Made by a program: the position numbers and the translations under genes. Below the pieces are notes generated by a model. It had not been told where the DNA came from. It saw only the letters and a list, made by a program, of their open reading frames with translations, and searched no databases. This document shows, piece by piece, positions 27,967 to 36,793 of a stretch of DNA of 42,115 bases (positions are counted from its first letter, which is position 1; the number at the start of each line of letters is the position of its first letter). The stretch covers positions 2,761,888-2,804,002 of the forward strand of contig CP070637.1 in NCBI GenBank assembly GCA_020354005.1, read 5' to 3'. This DNA is from Ignavibacterium sp. GTDB taxonomy: Bacteria; Bacteroidota; Ignavibacteria; Ignavibacteriales; Ignavibacteriaceae.

Positions 27967-28539
27967 ATGAAAATTCACGATAGTGGTATGCCTGAAGTTG
28001 AATTATGGGAGAGCTTCTTTAATCAAGAGTTAATTCTATCAAAATTACAACTAACACCCGATATGAAAGACATGGCAGAATTTGGTTGTGGTTATGGTAC
28101 GTTTACAATCCCTGCAGCACGTATTGTTAGAGGAACTGTATACGCTTTAGATATAGAGCAGGAGATGCTGGATATTACCAATGCTTATGCGAGAAAAGAG
28201 AACCTCTCAAACGTAAAATGCATTTTAACAGATTTTATTTCTATTGGTTCCGGTTTACCTGATGATAGTGTTGATTATGCGATGGTATTCAATATTCTTC
28301 ATGCAGAAAAACCTGTAGACTTGTTGAAAGAAGCTTATCGAATAGTAAAGATTGGCGGAACTTTAGGAATCATTCATTGGAATTATGATTCAACCACACC
28401 TCGCGGACCTGCAATGCACATTCGCCCTAAACCAGATCAGTGCAGATTATGGGCTGAACAAGCAGGATTTACACTCTCAATTGATGAAATTGTGGATTTA
28501 CCACCGTACCATTATGGAATGACATTGGTTAAAAATTGA
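27967..28539 (+). CDS. Class I SAM-dependent methyltransferase, substrate unknown
   Basis: This 190-residue protein has motif I in MAEFGCGYGTFTIPAAR, YALDIEQEML at motif II, and DYAMVFNILHAEKPVDLLKEAYRIVKIGGTLGIIHW spanning the later motifs, as in UbiE-like enzymes. It is close behind the slipin gene (73 bases) and followed by a clear terminator, so it may end that transcript. No substrate can be assigned. Confidence 0.85.
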   Translation: MKIHDSGMPEVELWESFFNQELILSKLQLTPDMKDMAEFGCGYGTFTIPAARIVRGTVYALDIEQEMLDITNAYARKENLSNVKCILTDFISIGSGLPDDSVDYAMVFNILHAEKPVDLLKEAYRIVKIGGTLGIIHWNYDSTTPRGPAMHIRPKPDQCRLWAEQAGFTLSIDEIVDLPPYHYGMTLVKN

Positions 28540-28550
28540 GGAGAGATTTC

Positions 28551-28570
28551 GCCCCTCCGGGGCTTATTTT
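28551..28570 (+). terminator. Rho-independent terminator after the methyltransferase gene
   Basis: GCCCC and GGGGC pair with a TCC loop, followed by TTATTTTG. It lies 12 bases after the stop and is the most convincing terminator of the window. Confidence 0.7.
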
Positions 28571-28728
28571 GTTCTCCGTTTTTTAGTTCTATAATTATTT
28601 CGTCCGTACTGGACACAACCTTGCAGTATACATTTTTTTAGAGAATCATAAAGCACTGTAGTCCGATAAACTCCAGTGGAGAAGCGGCAGATTTTTAGAA
28701 AATATGGGAAAGGGAATTCTTAAAATTT

Positions 28729-28759
28729 GAGAAGGCATTCCTATTCGGAATACCTTCTC
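28729..28759 (-). terminator. Hairpin after the outer-membrane protein gene
   Basis: GAGAAGGCATTCC and GGAATACCTTCTC form a 13-bp stem with one mismatch and a 5-base loop, 9 bases downstream of the minus-strand stop. The T-run following it on the minus strand is short (AAATTTTAAG). It may serve both converging genes. Confidence 0.6.
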
Positions 28760-28768
28760 TGTAAAGTT

Positions 28769-30049
28769 TTATGGTAATGCGTAACTAGCTGTCATCAAGA
28801 AAAATGTAGGCCCGCCTCCACCAACAATGTTGAATCCCTGTCGAAGCACATCTTCATTAACAGTTGCGTCAAGTGAGAAATCACCGAATCTAAATCCTAC
28901 ACCTAAGGTTATTCCCCGTTGAGGGGGTCCGAAAAAGGTTGCAACGAATTCATTAACTGTTGAGGAAGTTGCGGGAGTTTGTGAGGTTGTAGAACCTGTA
29001 ACCGCCACATAACCTAATCTTCCTACAAGCCAGTCAATTAAATGCCATTCAACACCTAAGTTCCATATGGGAAATATTGTCGCGCTATTTTCAAGTTTTG
29101 GTGCCCCTGCAGTTGCTTCAACGTCGTAACTTGTTGAAGAAAATATCACACCGCCAGCTAGTAAGAAATCACCTATTTTATAATTTAAACCACCCCCGAA
29201 AGCAAAGGATGTGAGGGACGGGAAATCAACTGATCCACGTGAGAGACCTGAATCAACAGTACCGGAAACAGTTACAAATGCCAGGAGGGGCACAACCCTC
29301 AAATTCGGATTAACACGCCAAAATGCTCTTCCTGTTATTCCAATAAATGTTTGACTGGCTTTTGTTTCAGTATCACCTGTACTTGAGGTCTCAAAGCTGG
29401 CACTCGGGAGTAATATTGTAGCAGAAGCATCCAATTTCAAGTTGCGGGATAAATCAGAAATTACACCCAAGTTAAAACCAAGCTGACTTGCTGATCCCTC
29501 AGTAGTGACCTGGGGTGTTCCAGCCAACGTCGACTCATTAGATGTTGATGCATATGCAACTCCCAATCCTATGATTGTGTTTCTTAGTCTGTATGTAGCC
29601 ATTAATACCAGATTATTGTCCAATGGTAATACGCTTCCAGGTGCCCGTAAACTATTTACAGTTGAAACAACACCCGAAAAAGGCGCACCAAGCGATCCAT
29701 TAGAACCTGGATCGAGCAAGGCTATTCCATAACCCGGGAAATCATTTCTTGCTAAAATACCACCAAATGTCCATCTTCTTGCTGCACTAAAACTTGCCGA
29801 TACATACTGTCCAGAGCCACCAGCTCCAAATGATGGACTTGCGGAAGTTCCTATATCTGCAAGAATAAAATTATTGTAAACACCATTCCAGGCGGTATTT
29901 ACTGTATTAAAAAATGGATCAATAACATAGGGATTTAGACCCATTCCGGACAATCGAGCTAAACCGCCCGTTTTTTTGATATCCTGTGCAAATGAAACTG
30001 ATACCACTAAAAGTGATAATACAGTAACTGTAAGGATTTTTTTAAGCAT
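28769..30049 (-). CDS. Outer-membrane beta-barrel protein
   Basis: This 426-residue protein has a signal peptide (about 1-21, ending SVSFAQ), then GGLARLSGMGLNPYVIDPFFNTV. The remainder consists of alternating amphipathic strands rich in Gly, Ser, Thr and aromatic residues, as in FadL/PorV-like porins. The last strand ends in MTASYALP. A consensus AGGAGG ribosome site lies 4 bases before the ATG, suggesting high expression. No ligand can be read. It sits after the peptide-degradation genes but is separated from them by 184 bases and has its own strong ribosome site. A role in peptide uptake would be speculation. Confidence 0.8.
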   Translation of the reverse strand: MLKKILTVTVLSLLVVSVSFAQDIKKTGGLARLSGMGLNPYVIDPFFNTVNTAWNGVYNNFILADIGTSASPSFGAGGSGQYVSASFSAARRWTFGGILARNDFPGYGIALLDPGSNGSLGAPFSGVVSTVNSLRAPGSVLPLDNNLVLMATYRLRNTIIGLGVAYASTSNESTLAGTPQVTTEGSASQLGFNLGVISDLSRNLKLDASATILLPSASFETSSTGDTETKASQTFIGITGRAFWRVNPNLRVVPLLAFVTVSGTVDSGLSRGSVDFPSLTSFAFGGGLNYKIGDFLLAGGVIFSSTSYDVEATAGAPKLENSATIFPIWNLGVEWHLIDWLVGRLGYVAVTGSTTSQTPATSSTVNEFVATFFGPPQRGITLGVGFRFGDFSLDATVNEDVLRQGFNIVGGGGPTFFLMTASYALP

Positions 30050-30233
30050 ATTGCCTCCTATAATATAGTTAATGATGATTGTGTAGCAATCTGAGACATA
30101 AACTAATTATTTAAAAGTATAAAATCAATAAAAATAAATGATTGTCTGATTTTAATTAAAGCAAGACTCTAAGTTAAGCCAGGCCTCAAGTCTTCAATAG
30201 TCCTTCTGAATTCAGAGCTAGAAATATAAGATA

Positions 30234-31535
30234 TCATTTAGCTGGAATTTGAATATCCAACCATTCCTCCAATATTGAATAAATAATTTCCTTTTCTTCA
30301 TCTGAAAAATGTTTTATGCGAGTTTTGTGTGAACCTCCTTTCCTTACCATCTTAACGGCATTTGTCTCTCCAGTTAATTGTACTGCTGGTGCTGACCAGG
30401 TATCAATTTCACCATAAATAAAAAGCATATTATTACCTTCCTTTTGCAGCCAGGTATTTATCTTTTGCATTAATGGGTAGTTAAACTCTGGATCGGTTCC
30501 TTTTGGCAGGAAGATTTTGCTTGTGGGCTCTCTTATCTCTGTAAGTAAATCTCTAAAATCTGTTATATCATAGCCATAATAACCTATTTCTGCATAAGCC
30601 TGGTAAAAGAATGGAGCTATCGGTTCTATTCCCTGGTCTGAAAGATATTTAATTGGTGAACATTTAATTAGATGATTGAATAATGCTTCATTCGATGCAT
30701 CCACCGGCGGAATATCTGCACATGTTTCATACTGCCATTGCCAGAATGCAAAACCATACTCAAGCACAACATACTCAAAAATGTATTCATCATTTCCTAA
30801 TGAATAAGTATAGCCAAGGGAATCATATTTTTCCTTAAATAGGGGTAAAAGATTTTTCTTTCGTTTTAATAATTCTCTCTGAAATTGTATCATTTTATTT
30901 CTGCATTCCTCACTACCAACTGTTCTTAAGAAACTATAGATCCTGGGATCTTCCTGCGCTATATTAAGCGGTGCAACATAAGCAACCGATACATCAACAT
31001 CATCAGGGTAAAAGTAACGATGGAATATAGTCGTTTGTCCGCCTTTACTTATGCCCGAGGTAATCCATTTACCACCGTATATCTCCTTAAATGCCTCAAT
31101 AATTTTGTGATGATCAGCAGCAGCTTGTTCAACTGTTAAATATTTCCATTCCATTCTCTCAGGTGCGGATTTGCCAAAAAATCTATGCTCAACTATTAAA
31201 TTATTACTTTGTAAAATTTCTGCAAGTTCAATCACTCTGTTACTATCGACATTATATCCCGCAGTGTTTATAACTATTGGGAGTGATTCATCAATATGTG
31301 AAAGATACATTCGCTGAGTGAATTTTTTCCTTTCCGGATTTTTGTGGTCAAGCGGTTGCTCAAAGTAAATTTCATATGTCTCTGTGTAAAATCTGGTGTT
31401 CTCAATTTGTTTTACACTAATTATTCCAGGCAGTTTTTCTAATTTTTCCTGAAGCGCACTCTGGCTGAAAATAGTCTGAGTTGTTAATACTATTAGAATT
31501 GCTATTGTTTGAATCGCATAAAGAAATTTTTTCAT
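30234..31535 (-). CDS. Exported S37-family prolyl aminopeptidase-like serine peptidase
   Basis: This 433-residue protein has a signal peptide (about 1-24, ending TIFSQ) and an alpha/beta-hydrolase fold. The nucleophile elbow is GISKGGQ (Ser163), a likely catalytic Asp is in IYGEIDTWSAP and the His is in RKGGSHKTRI. EHRFFGKSAPERMEWKYLT ahead of the nucleophile fits the S28/S37 group, and the rest fits S37 (PS-10). Characterised S37 enzymes of Streptomyces cleave tri- and tetrapeptides after proline. It lies 4 bases downstream of the EamA transporter, at the end of the hydroxyproline gene run. That context supports a role in releasing proline-rich peptides outside the cytoplasm. Confidence 0.8.
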   Translation of the reverse strand: MKKFLYAIQTIAILIVLTTQTIFSQSALQEKLEKLPGIISVKQIENTRFYTETYEIYFEQPLDHKNPERKKFTQRMYLSHIDESLPIVINTAGYNVDSNRVIELAEILQSNNLIVEHRFFGKSAPERMEWKYLTVEQAAADHHKIIEAFKEIYGGKWITSGISKGGQTTIFHRYFYPDDVDVSVAYVAPLNIAQEDPRIYSFLRTVGSEECRNKMIQFQRELLKRKKNLLPLFKEKYDSLGYTYSLGNDEYIFEYVVLEYGFAFWQWQYETCADIPPVDASNEALFNHLIKCSPIKYLSDQGIEPIAPFFYQAYAEIGYYGYDITDFRDLLTEIREPTSKIFLPKGTDPEFNYPLMQKINTWLQKEGNNMLFIYGEIDTWSAPAVQLTGETNAVKMVRKGGSHKTRIKHFSDEEKEIIYSILEEWLDIQIPAK

Positions 31536-31539
31536 TTAT

Positions 31540-32451
31540 CTATTCCGTTAGGTTTAATAAAGCTTTTAATATAGAAAATTTTATTGTTAAACTTAATTGT
31601 GATATAATCATTCCCGCCAGCATTAGTGCACAGCCAATTAATCCTCGCAACGCTATACTTTCGTTCAAAACAATCCATCCTCCAATAACTGCAAAGACAG
31701 ATTCAAGACTCATTATTATCGCTGCATGTGAGGGGTGAGCTTCTCGTTGGGCAACAACCTGAAGTGTGTAAGCGATTCCCACTGATACAACTCCGGCATA
31801 AAGTATGGGCACTGCAGCATCAATAATATTTTGCAGAGTTGTAACTTCGTAAAAAAGTACTACAATTAAACTGAGTACCGAACATAACATAAACTGAAAA
31901 AACGCCAACTGAATTGGATCTGTTTTTGGTGAAATCCTGCCAATCCATAAAACATGCATTGCCCAGAAAAATGCACTTGCCAAAACTAAAAGATCACCCA
32001 GTCCTATTGAGAGATCACTTTTAACACTTAGCAGATAGAGCCCAACAACAGCTACAAATGCACCAATCCAGGTTCCAGCAGAAGTTCTTTGTTTGAACAT
32101 CAATCCGAGAATTGGAACCAGGATTATATAAAGCCCGGTAATAAATCCAGCTTTTCCGGCTGATGTATAAACTATACCTCCTTGCTGAAACGAAGCACCA
32201 AAAAAAATTATGATCCCGGCGATAATACCACCCTTTAATAATACTTTATCTGATACTATTGGAAGAAACTTTTTATTTTCAAATTGTCTTTTTTGATTGA
32301 GAAGCAGGATTGGAATAAGTGAAATTCCACCAAGTGCAAATCTTATAGCATTAAAAGTGAACGGACCGAGATACTCCATACCGCTCCGCTGGGCAACGAA
32401 TGCAAACCCCCAAATCATTGCTGTTATAAGCAGAAGTATATTTGATTTCAT
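31540..32451 (-). CDS. EamA/DMT-family transporter
   Basis: This 303-residue inner-membrane protein has ten hydrophobic segments in two EamA repeats. It begins with ITAMIWGFAFVAQRSGMEYLGPFTFNAIRF, and the second half has a similar VLASAFFWAMHVLWIGRISPKTDP. Members move amino acids and other metabolites, often outward. The substrate cannot be read. The position between the AGXT-like gene (136 bases upstream) and the peptidase (4 bases downstream) suggests an amino acid connected with proline or glycine. Confidence 0.9.
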   Translation of the reverse strand: MKSNILLLITAMIWGFAFVAQRSGMEYLGPFTFNAIRFALGGISLIPILLLNQKRQFENKKFLPIVSDKVLLKGGIIAGIIIFFGASFQQGGIVYTSAGKAGFITGLYIILVPILGLMFKQRTSAGTWIGAFVAVVGLYLLSVKSDLSIGLGDLLVLASAFFWAMHVLWIGRISPKTDPIQLAFFQFMLCSVLSLIVVLFYEVTTLQNIIDAAVPILYAGVVSVGIAYTLQVVAQREAHPSHAAIIMSLESVFAVIGGWIVLNESIALRGLIGCALMLAGMIISQLSLTIKFSILKALLNLTE

Positions 32452-32587
32452 AACCTGAATAATCTTCTTAAGCTGTGGAAAAGAATGATGAAGCGAAGGA
32501 AATTAGAATCAAAGAGACGTTGTAAAAATGCAATATTAAATGCTTCATCAAAACATTCGTCTAAATTATAACGTTCTACTTTCCACA

Positions 32588-33712
32588 CTATTTATTTTCC
32601 AGGATACCCCTTATAGCGCTCACAAAAGTGTCAATATTTTCTTCGTTGGAAGTGTATCCCATAAAACCGATTCGCCAGATTTTTCCAGCAAGATCCCCGA
32701 GACCTGCACCAATTTCAATATTATGTTTCTCTAATAGTTGCTTTCTCACGTCTGCTTCATCAACTCCTGCAGGTACTGCAACCGAAGTTAGTTCGGGGAG
32801 ACGTTCATCTGCTTTTACATAAGGCAGTATGCCGATGGCTCCCAACTCATTTACAAGTTTCTGTCCATTTGATTGATGGCGTTCCCAAGCTTGTTCTAGC
32901 CCTTCTTGCTTTAGTAACAACAAAGCTTCATGTAATCCGTACAAAGAATTTATTGGAGCTGTATGATGGTAAGCCCTTTTAGTGCCGCTTCCCCAGTAAC
33001 CTAATACTAAATTTAAATCCATAAACCAACTTTGCACTTTTGATTTTCTGTTCTTTATAAGATTAACTGCACGTTCGTTAAATGTAATGGGGGAGAGGCC
33101 GGGAGGACACGACAAACATTTTTGTGTGCCTGAATATGAACAATCGATATTCCAATCATCAATTAGTAAAGGTATTCCTCCTAATGATGTAACAGTATCA
33201 GCAATAGTAAGACAATCATATTTATGTGCTATTTCTGCGAGAGTTTTAATATCACTCTTTGCACCTGTCGAAGTTTCGGCATGAACAAAGGCTACAATAC
33301 TTGCATCTTCATGCTGGCTTAATTTATTCTCAAGTTCAGATGGATCAATTGCGGAACCCCAGGGTGCAGTAACTTCAAACGGAGTGGCACCACAGCGCTC
33401 TATTATGTCCTTCATTCTTCCACCAAAGACTCCATTAATACATACAACTACTTTATCACCCGGTTCAATAAGATTGACAAGACAAGTTTCCATACCCACA
33501 GAACCTGGTCCTGAAACTGCAAATGTTACTTCATTTTCTGTTTGAAACGCATACTTTAGCAAAGATTTTATATCATCCATCAGATCAATAAATTGTGGAT
33601 CGAGATGACCAATTGTAGGGCGGGCTAATGCTTTTAATACTTTTGGATGCACATTTGACGGACCTGGTCCCATTAGGAGTCTGTTATTTGGTTTGAAGGA
33701 TTTATCTTTCAT
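32588..33712 (-). CDS. Alanine-glyoxylate / serine-pyruvate aminotransferase (AGXT-like)
   Basis: This 374-residue class V PLP aminotransferase has LLMGPGPSNVHPKVL at the N terminus, SGPGSVGMET at the PLP phosphate site, IADTVTSLGGIPL with the ring-binding Asp, and Lys198 in YSGTQKCLSCPPG as Schiff-base lysine. YHHTAPINSLYGLHEAL and IEIGAGLGDLAGKIWRIGFMG match human AGXT closely from memory. The start at 33712 is chosen because GGAG lies 6 bases upstream. An ATG at 33748 would overlap the aldolase gene. Next to a HOGA1-like aldolase it would turn glyoxylate into glycine. Other substrates (serine, phosphonates) are possible. Confidence 0.88.
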   Translation of the reverse strand: MKDKSFKPNNRLLMGPGPSNVHPKVLKALARPTIGHLDPQFIDLMDDIKSLLKYAFQTENEVTFAVSGPGSVGMETCLVNLIEPGDKVVVCINGVFGGRMKDIIERCGATPFEVTAPWGSAIDPSELENKLSQHEDASIVAFVHAETSTGAKSDIKTLAEIAHKYDCLTIADTVTSLGGIPLLIDDWNIDCSYSGTQKCLSCPPGLSPITFNERAVNLIKNRKSKVQSWFMDLNLVLGYWGSGTKRAYHHTAPINSLYGLHEALLLLKQEGLEQAWERHQSNGQKLVNELGAIGILPYVKADERLPELTSVAVPAGVDEADVRKQLLEKHNIEIGAGLGDLAGKIWRIGFMGYTSNEENIDTFVSAIRGILENK

Positions 33713-33728
33713 ATAATTCTCCGATATA

Positions 33729-34610
33729 TCATTCAAATAATCCAGCATTGGTTAAAACAGTTTTCAAATCATGCATTTGATTTGAAGATAGTGGTTGTAA
33801 TGGTTTTCGTGGCAATCCACCGTAATATCCTAAAAGACCCATTGCAGTCTTTAATCCTGCAACGCCATACTTAGCAGTGATGGCTTTATTTACAGCCAGC
33901 ATTTTGTTTTGGATATTTTGTGCCTCATCGAGTTTACCATCCTTAAATAGATTGTAAATTGAAATACACTCATCTGGTGCGATGTTCGCAAGTGCTAATA
34001 CACCACCGGCAGCACCGGCATACAATGCAGGCAATAAAACTGAGCCAGTTCCTGCGAGGATGATAAAATCATCTGGTGTATTCGATATCGTTTCTGAAAT
34101 TTGTGCAATATTTTCAGAACTATTTTTAAGACCAATTATATTCGAATGCTCAGCAAGTTTGACAACTGTGTCAGTATTGATATTTACATTAGTAAATTTT
34201 GTAACGTTGTAAAGTATAACTGGAATAGAAACAGAATCTGCAATAATTGTAAAATATTCGACTAAAACATCGTGATTCATAGCTGATTTATAGAAGGAGG
34301 GAGTTATTATAAGAGCATAGTCTGCACCATTCTTCGCTGCATCATTTGATAATGAAATTGTATCTTTTATTGATTCTAATCCTGTTCCTGCAATTATCTT
34401 CTTTTCAGTATTTGCATGCTCCCGAGCTGTTAAGATCAGTTTTAGTTTTTCTTCCTTTGTGAGGAATACGCTTTCTCCATTAGATCCAAAGACAACATAA
34501 CCGGCAAGATTAAATGAATTATACTTCGTGATATTATCAGCTAATTTATCATAAGCAACTTCATCATCTTGAAACGGTGTGGTTAACGGTGGCAGTATTC
34601 CTTTCAGCAT
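33729..34610 (-). CDS. HOGA1-like 4-hydroxy-2-oxoglutarate aldolase (DapA/NAL family)
   Basis: This 293-residue TIM-barrel class I aldolase has GSNGES (43-47) in the phosphate-like loop, Tyr134 in VILYNV and Schiff-base Lys162 in IIGLKNSS. The loop is GSNGE, as in eukaryotic HOGA, rather than the GTTGE of DapA. VTP-like TPSFYKSAMN, LANIAPDE and the C-terminal GLLGYYGGLPRKPLQPLS also parallel human HOGA1 (FGYYGGPCRAPLQELS, from memory). HOGA splits 4-hydroxy-2-oxoglutarate into pyruvate and glyoxylate in hydroxyproline breakdown. The AGXT-like gene 16 bases downstream and the proline dehydrogenase 35 bases upstream support this. Other DapA-family reactions remain possible. Confidence 0.85.
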   Translation of the reverse strand: MLKGILPPLTTPFQDDEVAYDKLADNITKYNSFNLAGYVVFGSNGESVFLTKEEKLKLILTAREHANTEKKIIAGTGLESIKDTISLSNDAAKNGADYALIITPSFYKSAMNHDVLVEYFTIIADSVSIPVILYNVTKFTNVNINTDTVVKLAEHSNIIGLKNSSENIAQISETISNTPDDFIILAGTGSVLLPALYAGAAGGVLALANIAPDECISIYNLFKDGKLDEAQNIQNKMLAVNKAITAKYGVAGLKTAMGLLGYYGGLPRKPLQPLSSNQMHDLKTVLTNAGLFE

Positions 34611-34645
34611 ATTCAGTTTATTCTTTGTTTTATAGTAGTTTATAT

Positions 34646-35575
34646 CTATTTACTTATAAGATTTTTTATTATAAATCCTACATTTGCCGGTCGTTCTGCA
34701 AGCCTTCTCATATACCATGGATACCAAGCTTCTCCATAACTAATTAAAGTGCGGACATTATATCCCTCTTCGGCTATTTGGTACTGCTCCCGTGATCTAA
34801 TTCCATAAAGCATCTGAAACTCTGTAGCATTTTTGGAAATGTCTAATCTTTCTGCCTCACTTTTAATTTGCCCCACTAGATTGATATCATGAGTAGCAAA
34901 CGCAGCTCTTATTCCACTTTTCTGTATTTGCCCAAGCAAATATTTTGAAATATCGAAGAAATTCTCATCAACTTTTCTCTTATCCGTAAAAACAATGGTA
35001 TCAGGTTCATTGTAAGCGCCTTTTACTAATCTTATCCATGGATTAATATCCATCATATTTTTTATATCATCCATTGTTCTAAAGAGATATGCCTGCAAGC
35101 ATAAACCAACATTATCATACTCATCTTTTATCTTTTTGTAAAACTCTATTGTTTTATCAACATAAGTGCTGTCTTCCATATCTATCCATACATTATTATT
35201 GCACTCTTTTGCTTTCCGCACAATTTGTTTAAATAAAAGAAGAGTCTTGTTAAATGAGAGATCAAATCCTATTTGAGTTAGTTTTAAGGAAATTTCAATA
35301 TCAAGTTCTTCTCTGTAAATCCGGTCAATTAATTGAAAATAGTGATCAGCCGTTTGCTCAGCTTCCTGTAGTTCTTTTATATTTTCACCAAGGTAGGTAA
35401 AAGTGGTATTAATATTGATTTGAGTTAATTCACGTGTTGCATCAAGTGCATCCGAGGCAGTTTCTCCAGGTATAAAGCGCTTTACTGCACGTTTAACAAA
35501 TTTAAAATTTGGTACGTTCTTCTTCATCCAATCATTTGTTGAACCCCATAGAAGAATGTTTCTGCCAATTTCCAT
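34646..35575 (-). CDS. Proline dehydrogenase
   Basis: This 309-residue monofunctional FAD enzyme (PutA N-terminal-like barrel) oxidises proline to pyrroline-5-carboxylate. The barrel strands include WIDMEDSTYVD, LQAYLF, WIRLVKGAYNEP, FATHDINL and EFQMLYG. The C-terminal substrate helix reads YGEAWYPWYMRRLAERPAN, with Arg290/Arg291 for the carboxylate. Tyr280 is retained at the position that, by recollection, is Ser in the hydroxyproline-specific PRODH2. This favours L-proline over 4-hydroxyproline, though both may be used. No pyrroline-5-carboxylate dehydrogenase is in the window. It lies 19 bases downstream of the prolidase. Confidence 0.93.
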   Translation of the reverse strand: MEIGRNILLWGSTNDWMKKNVPNFKFVKRAVKRFIPGETASDALDATRELTQININTTFTYLGENIKELQEAEQTADHYFQLIDRIYREELDIEISLKLTQIGFDLSFNKTLLLFKQIVRKAKECNNNVWIDMEDSTYVDKTIEFYKKIKDEYDNVGLCLQAYLFRTMDDIKNMMDINPWIRLVKGAYNEPDTIVFTDKRKVDENFFDISKYLLGQIQKSGIRAAFATHDINLVGQIKSEAERLDISKNATEFQMLYGIRSREQYQIAEEGYNVRTLISYGEAWYPWYMRRLAERPANVGFIIKNLISK

Positions 35576-35594
35576 TTCTAGTTAGTAGAGGATT

Positions 35595-36788
35595 TTAGTT
35601 AATCAGTATTATTTCTTTCTGCGGATTTGTTAGCCAGTCTGCACCATCTGATGTGACAATTACCATTTCTTCAATTGTAACTATACCTCTGTTTTCTACC
35701 GGAAGTCTTGGTTCGATAGTAAATACCATTCCTTCTTCTAATTTCTTAAAAGGCTTTTGTGCATATTTTTCCCAGGGCGGGCCAAGCAGTGCAGTTCCAT
35801 CGTGAGAAAATCTTCCAACCTGGTGACCTAATCCATGAGGAAATTCATCGTATCCATTTTTAACAACAATGTTTCTTGCAATTGCATCAATTTCTTTAGC
35901 AATTACGCCGGGCTTCATAGCCTGTTTTGAGCTCTCAATGGAGTCTACAATGGTTTTAAACCCTTTACGAACATCATCCGGCATATCAGTTTCATTATCA
36001 TCGAGAATATAAAAAGTGCGTTGCATATCTGAGCAATATCCATTAAACTTCACACCAAAATCCATATTTAGTACATCACCTTTTTTTACTTTTTTATCAG
36101 TTGGTGCGTAATGAGCTTCGGCTGTATCAGGGCCGGTAAATACAGCGGGACATACTGCCGGTTCCCAGGCAAATTCCAAATTCCTTTTTTCAACTTCCAC
36201 CTTCATAAAGTCTGCAATTTCTATTTCGGTTTTACCAGGTGCAATGTATTGTGAAACTTTATCAAATATTTCCTCAGTAATATTTATTGCGTTCTTTATA
36301 TTATCAATCTCTGTTTTTGTTTTTCGTTCTCTTAATGCTGAAACAATACGTTCACCAGATATGATTCTATTCTCCATTCCAATTTCTTTTAGAAGATTAA
36401 ACATTGTTGTATACATTCCATGAGTCAAGCCGTCCGCAATTTCACTTCCTTCAGAATAATTTAAAGCTATACTTTTCGGGTTTAGTTCTTTCATATAATC
36501 TTTGAAAGGTTCATTTATTCCTTCAACAAAACCAACAACTTCATTATAAGCACCTGTTTCTTCAACAGTTATCTGATCATACTTTCCAACAATTGCATGT
36601 GCCCTGCCATCTTTAGAGATAATGAATGCGGAGTGCCAGGTTACATCTGCACTCACCAAAAATGCCAACGTAGGATCACCATTTATTTGGCTTTCCCTTA
36701 CAAAAGTGATCCAGCAATCCGTATCAAGTTCTTTTAAGATCTGCTTCGCCTGTTCTACTTTCTCTTTTATCAGCATAGTTTTATCCAA
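35595..36788 (-). CDS. M24-family Xaa-Pro dipeptidase/aminopeptidase
   Basis: This 397-residue pita-bread-fold metallopeptidase has an N-terminal creatinase-like domain (about 1-150) and a catalytic domain. The five metal ligands are visible: two Asp in MDFGVKFNGYCSDMQRTF, His in FPHGLGHQVG, Glu in FTIEPRL and Glu in IEEMVIV. There is no signal peptide, so it is cytoplasmic. Enzymes of this kind free proline or hydroxyproline from Xaa-Pro/Xaa-Hyp peptides, which would feed the neighbouring dehydrogenase and dehydratase. It is 5 bases downstream of the pyrroline carboxylate reductase-like gene. Confidence 0.92.
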   Translation of the reverse strand: MDKTMLIKEKVEQAKQILKELDTDCWITFVRESQINGDPTLAFLVSADVTWHSAFIISKDGRAHAIVGKYDQITVEETGAYNEVVGFVEGINEPFKDYMKELNPKSIALNYSEGSEIADGLTHGMYTTMFNLLKEIGMENRIISGERIVSALRERKTKTEIDNIKNAINITEEIFDKVSQYIAPGKTEIEIADFMKVEVEKRNLEFAWEPAVCPAVFTGPDTAEAHYAPTDKKVKKGDVLNMDFGVKFNGYCSDMQRTFYILDDNETDMPDDVRKGFKTIVDSIESSKQAMKPGVIAKEIDAIARNIVVKNGYDEFPHGLGHQVGRFSHDGTALLGPPWEKYAQKPFKKLEEGMVFTIEPRLPVENRGIVTIEEMVIVTSDGADWLTNPQKEIILIN

Positions 36789-36793
36789 AATTT

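Noticed and set aside
30163-30194. AAGACT/AGTCTT hairpin downstream of the S37 peptidase gene as terminator
   Set aside because: The stem is only 6 bp with a 20-base loop and no T-run, too weak to claim.
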